NCBI GenBank assembly: GCA_009692365.1
Contig: SHZJ01000024.1
Location: forward strand, 1-53,609
Source: Gammaproteobacteria bacterium
Lineage (GTDB): Bacteria; Pseudomonadota; Gammaproteobacteria; Ga0077536
Direction: 5' to 3'
DNA length: 53,609 nucleotides
Below, one piece after another: positions 1-7,626 of this stretch. Position numbers and translations under genes: made by a program. Numbering within the stretch: the first letter of the stretch is position 1; each line of letters begins with the position of its first letter. The notes under the pieces were generated by a model. The model ran no database searches, had not been told where the DNA came from, and saw only the letters and a list, made by a program, of their open reading frames with translations.

Positions 1-1493
1 TTGTGCCCGTCGATGAATAGCGTGAAGGCCTCGCCCTGCACCACGGCACGCCGCAGGAAGAATCGCGACGGCGCCGGGTCGCTGCCAACCTCGCGCGTTA
101 TTTGCGCCCGGTCGTAGAGGCGGTTTGCGGTCTCGTTCAAGGCCCCGTAGAGCTGTTCGCGCTCATCTTTATGCAACAAATTGAAGCAGGTCGCCTGCTG
201 GATAAATTGGCGCATCTGGGCCAACTCCTCGAGCGTTTCAGCCTCGTTGGTGGTCGCTAACAAAGCCGTTACCACCGTACTGCTGGCGATTTTTGGTAGT
301 CCTAGACGGTCAGTGAAGTCGGCAATTTCGCGGACTAATTGAGCGGCGATGTGGCGCAATTCTGGCAGCGGGTTTAGCGCCTCACAGCGGGCGCGCTGGA
401 TCTGCGCGAGCAATTGACGCCGCTGCTCTATTTGCCCATGCATGGCCGTCCGGTTCCCGTACTGTAAGTCGACTGCGCGCTGCCGCTCGAGCAGTTCTGC
501 CGCGCGGCTGGGCAAATCGCTGTGCTGTGCGTCGACCAGCGCGGCATTGAGTTTGCGAACCGGCACCAGCCATTGGCGCAAGGTATCGTTGAGGTTTTTC
601 TGGACCCCTTGCTCGATGCGCGTGTGCAAGGTTTCCTGCAGTTCGTTCGCCGCCTTGCTGGCCTGCGAGAGTTCCGTTGCACGCAATTTGGACTCTTGGC
701 GGGCCCGCAGTAGTTCGTGGCCAAGGCGCGCTATTTCATGGTCATTTTCGGCAATTTTATCCTGGAGTTTTTTCTTCTCCCGGGCAAATTGTTTGCTGAG
801 ACGAGCGGTTTCGGCGGCGCTTAAATGAGGCTGTTGGGTTGATGTTTCCGGCACCATTAGGCGGGTGTTCTTGCGCACCTCAGGTGCCGCGGGTGGGCAT
901 TCGCCCAGCACTTGGTTGAGGCCTTCCAAGAAGGCTGTCAAAGCGCTGTGCCCGGCGGTGGCTTCGGCTGCCGGGTGGTCTGCCGCCTGCGCCTCCCAGG
1001 CGGCCAGAAATGCGCGGGTCAATGCGGCCACGGCAGGCCGCGTGCCGTTCAACGCGGCGGCGCGGAAGCCGGCCCTGTCTGGTGCCTCGTCCGGGGTTTC
1101 TGGTTCCCATGTGCCGATGAACTGATGCGCCAAAGCGCGCACCGCGGTACGTTTATCGAGCAGCGCCGCAGCCAGAAAATTAGCGCTGCCAAAATACCCT
1201 GCCAACGCCGCGAACCCGGCTGCCAGCGCAGTGGCGTCTAGCAGCGCCACCACTTCGGTCGCGAGCGCGGTTTCCCGCAGTAGGGTGGTGGTGACGGCAT
1301 TGAGGTCGGTTTCCAGCGCGGACTTAATCCGCGTGCGAAACCGCGGAACATTGGCCGGCAGGGGGCGAAGGCCCGGGAACAAGCCTGGTTTTTTCGCGGC
1401 GATGTCCACCAGGCGTGTGGCGTCTAGCTCCTCCACCAACCGGCGGAAAGCGGCGAGGATAGCCGGGGGCATGGCGCGTTGATCAATTTTCAT
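1..1493 (-). CDS. Coiled-coil protein, partial, possible C-terminal NYN domain
   Basis: An uninterrupted reading frame runs from ATG at 1493 off the left edge, giving 497 codons without a stop. The first ~200 residues are Ala/Leu-rich and helical. Residues ~220-300 form a charged heptad-like stretch (QFAREKKKLQDKIAE and onward) that looks like a coiled coil, followed by more helical sequence. The last visible residues read AFTLFIDGH plus a codon beginning AA (Asn or Lys). This resembles the first strand of NYN/PIN-type nuclease domains, which carry an Asp-Gly-His/Tyr-Asn motif. I infer a large coiled-coil protein with a C-terminal NYN-like ribonuclease domain, but the diagnostic part lies outside the window. 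The open frame and start are clear; the function is tentative. Confidence 0.75.
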   Translation of the reverse strand, partial: MKIDQRAMPPAILAAFRRLVEELDATRLVDIAAKKPGLFPGLRPLPANVPRFRTRIKSALETDLNAVTTTLLRETALATEVVALLDATALAAGFAALAGYFGSANFLAAALLDKRTAVRALAHQFIGTWEPETPDEAPDRAGFRAAALNGTRPAVAALTRAFLAAWEAQAADHPAAEATAGHSALTAFLEGLNQVLGECPPAAPEVRKNTRLMVPETSTQQPHLSAAETARLSKQFAREKKKLQDKIAENDHEIARLGHELLRARQESKLRATELSQASKAANELQETLHTRIEQGVQKNLNDTLRQWLVPVRKLNAALVDAQHSDLPSRAAELLERQRAVDLQYGNRTAMHGQIEQRRQLLAQIQRARCEALNPLPELRHIAAQLVREIADFTDRLGLPKIASSTVVTALLATTNEAETLEELAQMRQFIQQATCFNLLHKDEREQLYGALNETANRLYDRAQITREVGSDPAPSRFFLRRAVVQGEAFTLFIDGH

Positions 1494-1973
1494 CGCGGGT
1501 CATGTGGTGCGAGATACTTTGCCCGGTTGGTCGGGGTTGGCGGGGGCTGCGGTGTTGGAATTTTAGGGTTGGTCGGTGGCAGGACGAACCACCGCGGTTA
1601 GACTTTGATTAGACCAGAGATGAGTTCCCTGCGGCCACTTGTCTGACGTCTGCCGTGGCGCCGGCACGATGCGATGGCCTGGGTGCGGGTAGCGTTGGGT
1701 TTAGGCCCGCGGTGGGACCCCTACCGAGCCCCACACGGCGCCCAGGGAAACTTGTAGGCCTTGAAAGCAGTCGTGCAAATAGCGTCGCGAGCTTATGCTG
1801 CGCATACTTTGAGTACGGGCGCGCCGGGCTGTCGGTGGGCGTGGATAATCCGCTCTGCAGTCCATCCGCGGGTGGGACTAAGGTGACGCGCGCCGCCACT
1901 GGGTTTAACGGCGGGGCGCGCTTCGGGCGTTCCGCGCCGCTGCTGGGCTTAGTGAGATTTTCGATCTACCCCT
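1494..1973. other. Intergenic region, no gene recognised
   Basis: About 480 bases separate the divergent coiled-coil gene and the epoxide hydrolase gene. Open frames here (for example 1655-1975 plus and 1609-1899 minus) translate to low-complexity sequence without a recognisable domain or a good ribosome binding site. I see no tRNA-like cloverleaf or known riboswitch. It presumably holds the two divergent promoters. Confidence 0.4.
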
Positions 1974-1990
1974 AAGGAGAAACACTCATC
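1974..1990 (+). promoter_or_regulatory. Ribosome binding site and ATC start codon
   Basis: AAGGAG at 1974-1979 is followed 8 nt later by ATC at 1988. The frame is closed by TAA at 1973-1975 and contains no ATG, GTG or TTG before 2117. The conserved N-terminal epoxide hydrolase residues are encoded between 1988 and 2117, so ATC is the best-supported initiation codon. Confidence 0.65.
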
Positions 1991-3133
1991 AATACCGACC
2001 TCCGCCCCTTCAGGTTTGCCGTTCCGCAAACCGATCTCGATGACCTAGCACGCCGCCTCGCCCAAACCCGCTGGCCGGAACGCGAAACGCCGACCGATTG
2101 GAGCCAAGGTATTCCGTTGGCTTATACGCGTGAAATCTGTGAGTACTGGCATACGCAGTACGACTGGCGTCGCTGCGAGGCGGCCCTCAACGCGTACCCG
2201 CAATTCATCACAGAAATCGACGGTCTGGACATTCAGTTCATGCACGTCAGATCACCACATGCCGCGGCACGGCCGTTGCTCATGACGCATGGCTGGCCGG
2301 GCTCGGTGATCGAATTCATGAAAGTCATCGGGCCGTTGACCGATCCCGTGGCGCATGGTGGTGAGGCCGCCGATGCGTTCCATCTGGTCTTGCCCTCGCT
2401 GCCCGGGTTTGGTTTTTCCGGTAAGCCCACGGCGCCCGGCTGGACGCTGGACCGGATCGCGCAGGCGTGGGGCACGCTGATGGCCCGGCTAGGTTATGAC
2501 CAGTATTTCGCGCAAGGGGGCGATTGGGGTGCCACCGTCACGATGAATATCGGCATGACGCAGACCACCCACTGCGCTGGCATCCACACCAATATGGCGT
2601 TGGTGGATATCACGCCTGCAATGATGGAAGACCTCACCGACTTCGAGCGCAGCGCGCTGGCCGGCTTCCAGCATTACTGGGATGCCGAGTCCGGATATTC
2701 GAAGGAGCAAAGTACCCGCCCACAAACCATCGGCTACGGACTCACCGACTCGCCGGTGGGGCAGGCGGCGTGGATCCTCGAGAAGTTCTGGTCTTGGACC
2801 GATTGTGACGGCCATCCGGAGAACGCCCTCACGCGCGACGAACTACTGGACAACGTGATGATGTATTGGCTGCCGGCCGCCGCTGCTTCCTCGGCCCGGA
2901 TGTACTGGGAGAATTTCTCGGTACTGCTCAAACCCAAGGCGCTCATTGAGATGCCTGCCGGGATAAGCGTTTATCCGCACGAAATCTTTCGCCTGTCCAA
3001 GCGCTGGGCGGCGACGCGTTTTACCCAGTTGGTCCATTACAACACGCTAGCGCGGGGCGGGCATTTCGCCGCGTTTGAACAGCCGGCATCTTTTGTGAGC
3101 GAAGTGCGCACGGCGCTGCGGGCGATGCGCTAG
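1988..3133 (+). CDS. Epoxide hydrolase (EHN-type alpha/beta hydrolase)
   Basis: The product would hydrolyse an epoxide to a diol through an aspartyl ester. With the ATC start it is 381 residues, normal for microsomal-type bacterial epoxide hydrolases. Residues 5-30 (LRPFRFAVPQTDLDDLARRL and on) are the N-terminal EHN domain; a start at TTG 2117 would delete 43 residues of it. The oxyanion-hole motif HGWPG lies at ~101-105, nucleophile Asp179 is in GGDWG, and the catalytic His is near 359 in GGHFAAFE. The gene stands alone on the plus strand and ends against a convergent MaoC gene. It fits the nearby P450 and ligase as part of an oxidative degradation set; the substrate is unknown. The oddity is the start codon, which could also be a single-base error for ATG. 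Confidence 0.85.
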   Translation: MNTDLRPFRFAVPQTDLDDLARRLAQTRWPERETPTDWSQGIPLAYTREICEYWHTQYDWRRCEAALNAYPQFITEIDGLDIQFMHVRSPHAAARPLLMTHGWPGSVIEFMKVIGPLTDPVAHGGEAADAFHLVLPSLPGFGFSGKPTAPGWTLDRIAQAWGTLMARLGYDQYFAQGGDWGATVTMNIGMTQTTHCAGIHTNMALVDITPAMMEDLTDFERSALAGFQHYWDAESGYSKEQSTRPQTIGYGLTDSPVGQAAWILEKFWSWTDCDGHPENALTRDELLDNVMMYWLPAAAASSARMYWENFSVLLKPKALIEMPAGISVYPHEIFRLSKRWAATRFTQLVHYNTLARGGHFAAFEQPASFVSEVRTALRAMR

Positions 3134-3151
3134 GCGCAGTCCCTGACGGCC

Positions 3152-3185
3152 ACCCCACGCGTGGCCCGCCGGCTGCGGGTGGGGT
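3152..3185 (+). terminator. Probable terminator after epoxide hydrolase
   Basis: ACCCCAC (3152-3158) can pair with GTGGGGT (3179-3185), followed by CTTTA. The hairpin sits in the 54-base gap between two convergent genes, so it may work for both strands. The loop is long and itself GC-rich. Confidence 0.45.
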
Positions 3186-3187
3186 CT

Positions 3188-4042
3188 TTACCCGCATGCC
3201 TCAAGCGCGGCGCCCAGGCGGTAAATCGCCCGATGCAGCACCCACATCACTGGTCGGGTGGTTGCGATGGTCACCTCAAAGTCTGCGTAGTCATGATTTT
3301 TCCGCACGCTCAGCCCGACCACCCGCCCGTGCACGGTGTAGGGCTCGTTGAGCTGTACCACGCCGAAGTGTTGAATTTCGCTCGCCACGTGGATCCACGG
3401 CCCCACCGCCACGTTGCTATCTATCACCATATTCGCCTGCCGCAGCAACCACGCGGGGTGGACCACCGATTGGTAGAGCGCCAGATCCTCACCCATCCCG
3501 CGCAACAGCACCGCACTTTGCGCCGCCGTGAAAATTTCATGCAAAGTGCCCAACTGTGGATTTGACCCCAAAGCCTCCGGGGTGGCAGGCCGGCGCACGG
3601 CCGGCAGCGGCACGCTGTTGGTGCGCGTTGGCAGTTCCCGGAGAGGGCCCGGAAAATCCGCGCGACCCACCACGCAAGCCTCGCCGGCGGCATTTTTTAG
3701 CGCGAGTTCAAAGGTGTAGGTGGCGTTGTCACAGGCGCTTACCCGGACGTAGGTGGTGAGGGTTTCGCCGGCATAAACCGGCCGCCGAAAACGCGCTTCA
3801 AAACTGCCCTGATGGAGAAACGCCACGCCAAACAGGGCGATCAAAGGATGCGTGAGATAGCCATACAGCGTGACCCCAGGCACTAGCCCGCCGGCAAATC
3901 CCAATTGTCTGGCAGTGGCGTCGTCGTGCATGGGGTTGGCGCTGTCGGTGGCATCGTTGGCCGCAATGACTTGCCAGGAGGGCAACACTTGCGCGGGTTG
4001 CAGCACCCAGCGCGCGGGGTTTGCGGGCATGGATGAAGGCAT
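3188..4042 (-). CDS. MaoC-like hotdog-fold dehydratase
   Basis: This 284-residue protein has a MaoC-type enoyl hydratase motif near its N terminus (AANDATDSANPMHDDAT), giving the Asp and His of the (R)-hydratase site, followed by FAGGLVPG. The second half looks like a second hotdog repeat without that motif. The family hydrates enoyl-CoA or related thioesters, so a beta-oxidation-like step is inferred. I chose ATG at 4042 over 4081 because AAAGGA lies just upstream of it. It is convergent with the epoxide hydrolase and separated from the next gene by a long gap, so it is probably monocistronic. Substrate cannot be read from the sequence. Confidence 0.8.
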   Translation of the reverse strand: MPSSMPANPARWVLQPAQVLPSWQVIAANDATDSANPMHDDATARQLGFAGGLVPGVTLYGYLTHPLIALFGVAFLHQGSFEARFRRPVYAGETLTTYVRVSACDNATYTFELALKNAAGEACVVGRADFPGPLRELPTRTNSVPLPAVRRPATPEALGSNPQLGTLHEIFTAAQSAVLLRGMGEDLALYQSVVHPAWLLRQANMVIDSNVAVGPWIHVASEIQHFGVVQLNEPYTVHGRVVGLSVRKNHDYADFEVTIATTRPVMWVLHRAIYRLGAALEACG

Positions 4043-4546
4043 CGAAATGTTTCCTTTGACTGGGGGGTGTGACCGGGGCACGTCGCGACACGCCGGCGTA
4101 GTTTAAGCGTGCCTGCGCGGCCAGCGCCATGTGGGCGTTGCCCGCGCAGTGGTGGCGAAAGATCAGGCGACAGATGCAGCCGGGCAGGCCAGCCTCTGCG
4201 GGCCACGGTAGCGGCCGGCAAACCCGCCAAGGCCGGGTGAGTTAAGCCGCCGTGCGGCGGTGCGGGGGCCGCCCCCCTGCTGGCAGAACGCCGTCACGCC
4301 GGCGGCCCGCGGCGGCAATGGCGACTGCGCTGACGCAGCCCCGCGAGTGGCCAATCCTGCGCTGTGCGGATCCTCTTTTGACCCCCCACTCGAGGTCGAT
4401 TACCGCTCCTACCCGGTGCTGGCCGCGCGCGCCGTTGGCACGGGGTGCAACCGGCCAGTTGGGTCTGTTGTAGGATCCATACGCCGGCATTTTCGTTGCC
4501 CGAACATGCCCACCACCACCGTGTTCATGCGCTTGGGAGAAATATT
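4043..4546. other. Intergenic region between divergent genes
   Basis: About 500 bases of GC-rich DNA with no supportable gene. It contains a short perfect inverted repeat CCGCCG-TG-CGGCGG at 4247-4260 followed by a G-run, and must carry promoters for the divergent MaoC and ABM-type genes. Open frames here overlap on both strands, as expected by chance at this GC content. Confidence 0.4.
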
Positions 4547-4879
4547 ATGTTGATTGTTGCCGTGGTATTCGAATTCGTTCCCGGCGGATTTGAGCGAATC
4601 CAGGCCGTTGTTGCGCTTGCCGTGGCGGGGTCTCGGCAAGAACCCGGCGCCAAAATCTACGACTGGGCGATCGACATCACCGCACCGAACCGCGCCACTA
4701 TCTTCGAAGTGTGGGACGACCAAGCAGCACTGGATAAGCACTTTACCTACCCCTACATGGATGCGCTGGTGGCGGCGTTGAGCGCGGCGAGTATTCGGGG
4801 CGATATCACCCACTATTCTGCCGAGATTTATGATGTCAGTGGTAAGCGAGATATGGGTTTTGTGCTGCCGACGCACTAG
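4547..4879 (+). CDS. ABM-type (dimeric alpha-beta barrel) small protein
   Basis: A 110-residue protein with the layout of an antibiotic biosynthesis monooxygenase (ABM) domain: an N-terminal beta strand (MLIVAVVFEFVPG), a helix, a central EPGAKIYDWAID segment, then FEVWDDQAALDKHF. The last resembles the usual E-x-W-x-x-x-x-x-x-x-x-H segment of this fold. Members act as cofactor-free monooxygenases, haem oxygenases or isomerases, or simply bind small molecules. The start at 4547 has GGGAGA 6 nt upstream. The next plus-strand gene is the P450 after a 570-base gap, so co-transcription is uncertain. Family call is fairly safe; activity is open. Confidence 0.75.
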   Translation: MLIVAVVFEFVPGGFERIQAVVALAVAGSRQEPGAKIYDWAIDITAPNRATIFEVWDDQAALDKHFTYPYMDALVAALSAASIRGDITHYSAEIYDVSGKRDMGFVLPTH

Positions 4880-5044
4880 CGCTGGCGCAACCACGACGGC
4901 GCCGCAAGACTGATGCCGCGTCTGGCGGCGGGTTTGGGTAGCGCCGCCGGCCGTGGCCAGCGCAGCTACCCCGCCAAGCGGCAAGGCGTAGCCCTTCTAC
5001 GCTACCCGCCGCGCTTTACATGGCACTGCGCGCCGGCGTTGCGG

Positions 5045-5078
5045 GGTGCGCGCCAGCCACTGGTGCGCGCCAGCCACT
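5045..5078. repeat. 17-bp perfect tandem duplication
   Basis: GGTGCGCGCCAGCCACT occurs twice back to back (5045-5061 and 5062-5078) in the noncoding gap before the P450 gene. It may be a chance duplication or a paired binding site. Confidence 0.85.
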
Positions 5079-5149
5079 GCAGCGCCGCCATGCGTGGTGG
5101 CTGCCCGCTGGGCATATTTCCCCTCACGACTTTCCTACCCCAAGCGCCC

Positions 5150-5164
5150 CACCCCTGAGGGGTG
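5150..5164. promoter_or_regulatory. Palindrome in the P450 upstream region
   Basis: CACCCC-TGA-GGGGTG is a perfect 6-bp dyad with a 3-base centre, about 290 bases upstream of the P450 start. It could be an operator or a short hairpin; no regulator gene lies nearby to support either. Confidence 0.3.
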
Positions 5165-5451
5165 ACAACCAACCGCTGCCACCCGGCAGCTGGCTGATGC
5201 CCGCGCCGGGTGCCCCAGCTCAAGCAATTTGGCTGTCCCAGCCGGGGCTTGGGACGGGTCGCTGCGCCCGGCGCGACAGGCTGAATGTTGCGACGTCGCA
5301 TTTGCCTCACCCGCTCAACGCTGGACGTTACCAAGGGTCGCCATAGATACTTCGCCAGCACCGCCGCGCATCCTGCGTAGGCCGGGACAGGGAAAAATAA
5401 TAAAGCCCTCACAGCGTGTTCAAACGACGTTGTACAAACACGGAGAATCTC

Positions 5452-6732
5452 ATGGCTTTCGACTTGAATGGCATTGATATCCATAGCCCCAGCCGCTATG
5501 CCCATAGTTTCCCGTGGGCAGAGTGGGATCTCCTCAGGCGCGAGGCGCCGGTTTTTTGGTACGAGCGTGACGACATCGAACCCTTCTGGGCGGTAACCCG
5601 CCACGCCGAGGTCATGGTCATCTCCGAACGTCCCAAAATCTTCATCAATGGCGGCCCACGTCTGCGCTTGGCGCTCAAGGGCGAAACCGAACTCCTGCGC
5701 GGCGGTCTCGACTCTTTTGGCCAGTCGCGTGGCTGGAATCCGCAAGAACCGCCCGATATAACTTTCATGGACGACCCGCAGCATCGTGCCGTGCGCAAGC
5801 ACGCGAGTTGGGCCTTTACGCAAGGCTGCATGCGTTCTTTCGCCAGCCATTTTGACCAAATGGCGGTGGGCTTTACGGCGGAGTTTATGGCGGAGCTGGC
5901 GCGCGGCGGCGAAGTGGATTTCGTCCGTCACTTGGCGTCCAAGCTGCCGTTGGCGGCTATCAGCGAAATTATTGGTTTGTCGGCCGGCGACTGGAAAAAA
6001 ATTCTGATCTGGTCGAACGCGATTATTGGCGAGGTTTCCCCCGAGCACGTGCTGCCCGGCGAAACCCTGACGCAAGCCGCGGAGCGCAACATGAATGAAT
6101 TCCGGCTGTACCTGGAGGAACTGGTGCAGGCGCATCGCAAGCCCGGCGGCGGGCCTTCTGACTTTGTTAACCGTCTGGTGACCGCGACGGTAGATGGCAA
6201 GCTGCAAAATGATCAGCAGCTCATCGGCTATTTATTCGTGCTCATCGGGGCCGGCAACGACACCACGCGCAATGCCACTGCGGGCGGTCTGGTCGCGTTG
6301 CTGGAGCACCCCGAGCAACGTGATCTGCTGTGCGCCAACCCCGGTCTGATCAGCGGCGCGGTAGACGAAATACTCCGCTGGACCTCGCCGGTCATCAGCT
6401 TTCTGCGCACCGCGACGGAAGATTTTCAGCTGTTGGACAAAACGATTCGCGCCGGCGAAACGGTCTGTATGTTCTACCCCTCTGCCAATCGCGACGAGCG
6501 CGTGTTTGCCGATCCCTACCGCTTCGATATTCAGCGCAATCCCAATCCGCATCTCACCTTCGGTTTCGGCGCGCATTTTTGCCTCGGCACTAACCTCGCC
6601 AAAGCTGAACTGCGCTCGGCGATCGCCGCACTCTTGCCGGTGCTGCCGCGCTTGAAGTTGGGCGGCATGGGGCATCGTATTCCCAACACGCATGTGTCGG
6701 GTTTTGCAGAATTGCCGGTCGCGCTGGCGTAA
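5452..6732 (+). CDS. Cytochrome P450 monooxygenase
   Basis: A complete bacterial class I P450 of 426 residues. The I-helix oxygen-binding motif AGNDTT is at 267-272, the K-helix E-x-x-R is at 306-309 (EILR), and the haem-binding loop FGFGAHFCLG has its thiolate Cys at 377. There is no membrane anchor, so it is soluble and needs a ferredoxin and reductase; neither is encoded nearby. The closest general resemblance is to bacterial P450s that hydroxylate terpenoid, steroid-side-chain or fatty acyl substrates, but this is only an impression. ATG at 5452 is preceded by GGAGA and matches the family N terminus better than the upstream in-frame start at 5416. It lies among epoxide hydrolase, MaoC and CoA-ligase genes. 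Confidence 0.93.
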   Translation: MAFDLNGIDIHSPSRYAHSFPWAEWDLLRREAPVFWYERDDIEPFWAVTRHAEVMVISERPKIFINGGPRLRLALKGETELLRGGLDSFGQSRGWNPQEPPDITFMDDPQHRAVRKHASWAFTQGCMRSFASHFDQMAVGFTAEFMAELARGGEVDFVRHLASKLPLAAISEIIGLSAGDWKKILIWSNAIIGEVSPEHVLPGETLTQAAERNMNEFRLYLEELVQAHRKPGGGPSDFVNRLVTATVDGKLQNDQQLIGYLFVLIGAGNDTTRNATAGGLVALLEHPEQRDLLCANPGLISGAVDEILRWTSPVISFLRTATEDFQLLDKTIRAGETVCMFYPSANRDERVFADPYRFDIQRNPNPHLTFGFGAHFCLGTNLAKAELRSAIAALLPVLPRLKLGGMGHRIPNTHVSGFAELPVALA

Positions 6733-6877
6733 GACGGCGCGCGGCCACCATTGGCCTGCGTGAGAGTCGGTCCGGTCAGCACGGGCCGACTAGAAATTTC
6801 CGCCTGAGCTGGTTTCCAACGAGGGATAACTCGACACCCCGAGCGGCCTTGTGGCTGCGGGTTAAAAGGATCAGGAA

Positions 6878-7528
6878 ATGCATCACGTATCGATCCCAGA
6901 TTTTGCGCGCGAGCGGGGCGCGTTAATGCGCCCGGTGTTGTCCGTCAATGCCGCCAAGACCGCGGTTATTGCGATCGATTTTCAGCGTTTTTTTATCGAC
7001 GCCGGGCAGCCGATGGGGAATCAGCACGCCCGCGACATACTAGACCACGCCAATCGTCTGCACGCGGCCGTGCGGCAGGCGGGCGGGCTGGTGGTCTTTA
7101 CCCAGCACAGCGTGGGGCCATTGCCCGGGACGACGGGTGCGGCCAGCGTGCCCGCCGCCCAGCCGTCATCCCAGCACGAGCTGCTACCCGGCAGTGAGGC
7201 CTACGAGCTCCATCCGGATATCGTGCGCGCCGCCGCCGATCTGTGCGTCGTTAAGTATCAATCTAGTCCGCTGCATCCGGGTGCTGCGACGGGCCTGCAC
7301 GAGCATTTGCGTGCCCGTGGCATCGACACCGTGATCATCACCGGGCTCGTGACCAACGGTTGCTGTGACTGTACGGCACGCGATGCTTTTCAATATGGCT
7401 ATACCGCGGTGGTCGCGACCGATGCTACCGCCGCCATGACCGACGAAGAACATAACGCCGCGCTGCTGAATCTCGCGATTTATTACGCCCACACCTTGGA
7501 CAGTGCCGCGATCGCCGCGGCCTTATAG
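6878..7528 (+). CDS. Isochorismatase-family cysteine hydrolase
   Basis: The 216-residue protein has the isochorismatase-like fold and catalytic triad: Asp34 in IAIDFQ, Lys126 in VVKYQSSP, and nucleophile Cys162 in VTNGCCDCTARDAF. Cys163 and Cys165 are additional neighbouring cysteines, which is unusual for the motif. Family members hydrolyse amides (nicotinamide, ureidoacrylate, carbamoylsarcosine) or isochorismate; without the usual isochorismate context an amidohydrolase role is more likely. ATG at 6878 follows AGGATCAGGAA. The gene is 145 bases downstream of the P450 and ends at a palindromic element shared with the convergent PQQ dehydrogenase gene. Confidence 0.85.
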   Translation: MHHVSIPDFARERGALMRPVLSVNAAKTAVIAIDFQRFFIDAGQPMGNQHARDILDHANRLHAAVRQAGGLVVFTQHSVGPLPGTTGAASVPAAQPSSQHELLPGSEAYELHPDIVRAAADLCVVKYQSSPLHPGAATGLHEHLRARGIDTVIITGLVTNGCCDCTARDAFQYGYTAVVATDATAAMTDEEHNAALLNLAIYYAHTLDSAAIAAAL

Positions 7529-7543
7529 CTGCGCGCCGCGGCC

Positions 7544-7616
7544 AAACTGCCGGCGCGCGGGCAACGTGATGAACTGTAGCGGGCTGCTACAGTTCATCGG
7601 AAACTGCCGGCGCGCG
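7544..7616. repeat. 16-bp direct repeats flanking a 13-bp palindrome
   Basis: AAACTGCCGGCGCGCG occurs at 7544-7559 and again at 7601-7616, enclosing a perfect hairpin (7568-7598). The whole element fills the gap between two convergent genes. It may be a bidirectional terminator or a small mobile or REP-like palindrome. Confidence 0.75.
7568..7598. terminator. Perfect 13-bp stem, probable bidirectional terminator
   Basis: GATGAACTGTAGC (7568-7580) pairs perfectly with GCTACAGTTCATC (7586-7598) around a 5-base loop. It lies between the convergent isochorismatase and PQQ dehydrogenase genes. There is no T-run on either side, so intrinsic termination is not certain. Confidence 0.55.
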
Positions 7617-7626
7617 CGGGCCACGC

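Larger units (their letters stand above)
4880..5451. other. Intergenic region upstream of the P450 gene
   Basis: This ~570-base gap has no convincing gene. The long minus-strand open frame crossing it (5002-6207) is mostly antisense to the P450 and lacks any domain. The gap holds a 17-bp direct repeat (5045-5078), a palindrome (5150-5164) and a hairpin around 5234-5254 (TGTCCCA with TTGGGAC). These could be regulatory, but no known motif is recognised. Confidence 0.4.

Noticed and set aside
1655..1975. Possible 106-residue gene upstream of the epoxide hydrolase
   Set aside because: No ribosome binding site, no domain, and an equally long open frame on the opposite strand.
4043..4546. Riboswitch or structured RNA before the ABM-type gene
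   Set aside because: Only short GC-rich stems were found; none matches the conserved core of a riboswitch class I know.
5002..6207. 401-codon open frame on the minus strand
   Set aside because: It is antisense to the P450 gene for most of its length, is rich in Arg and Gln, and has no domain; a GC-skewed codon pattern explains it.
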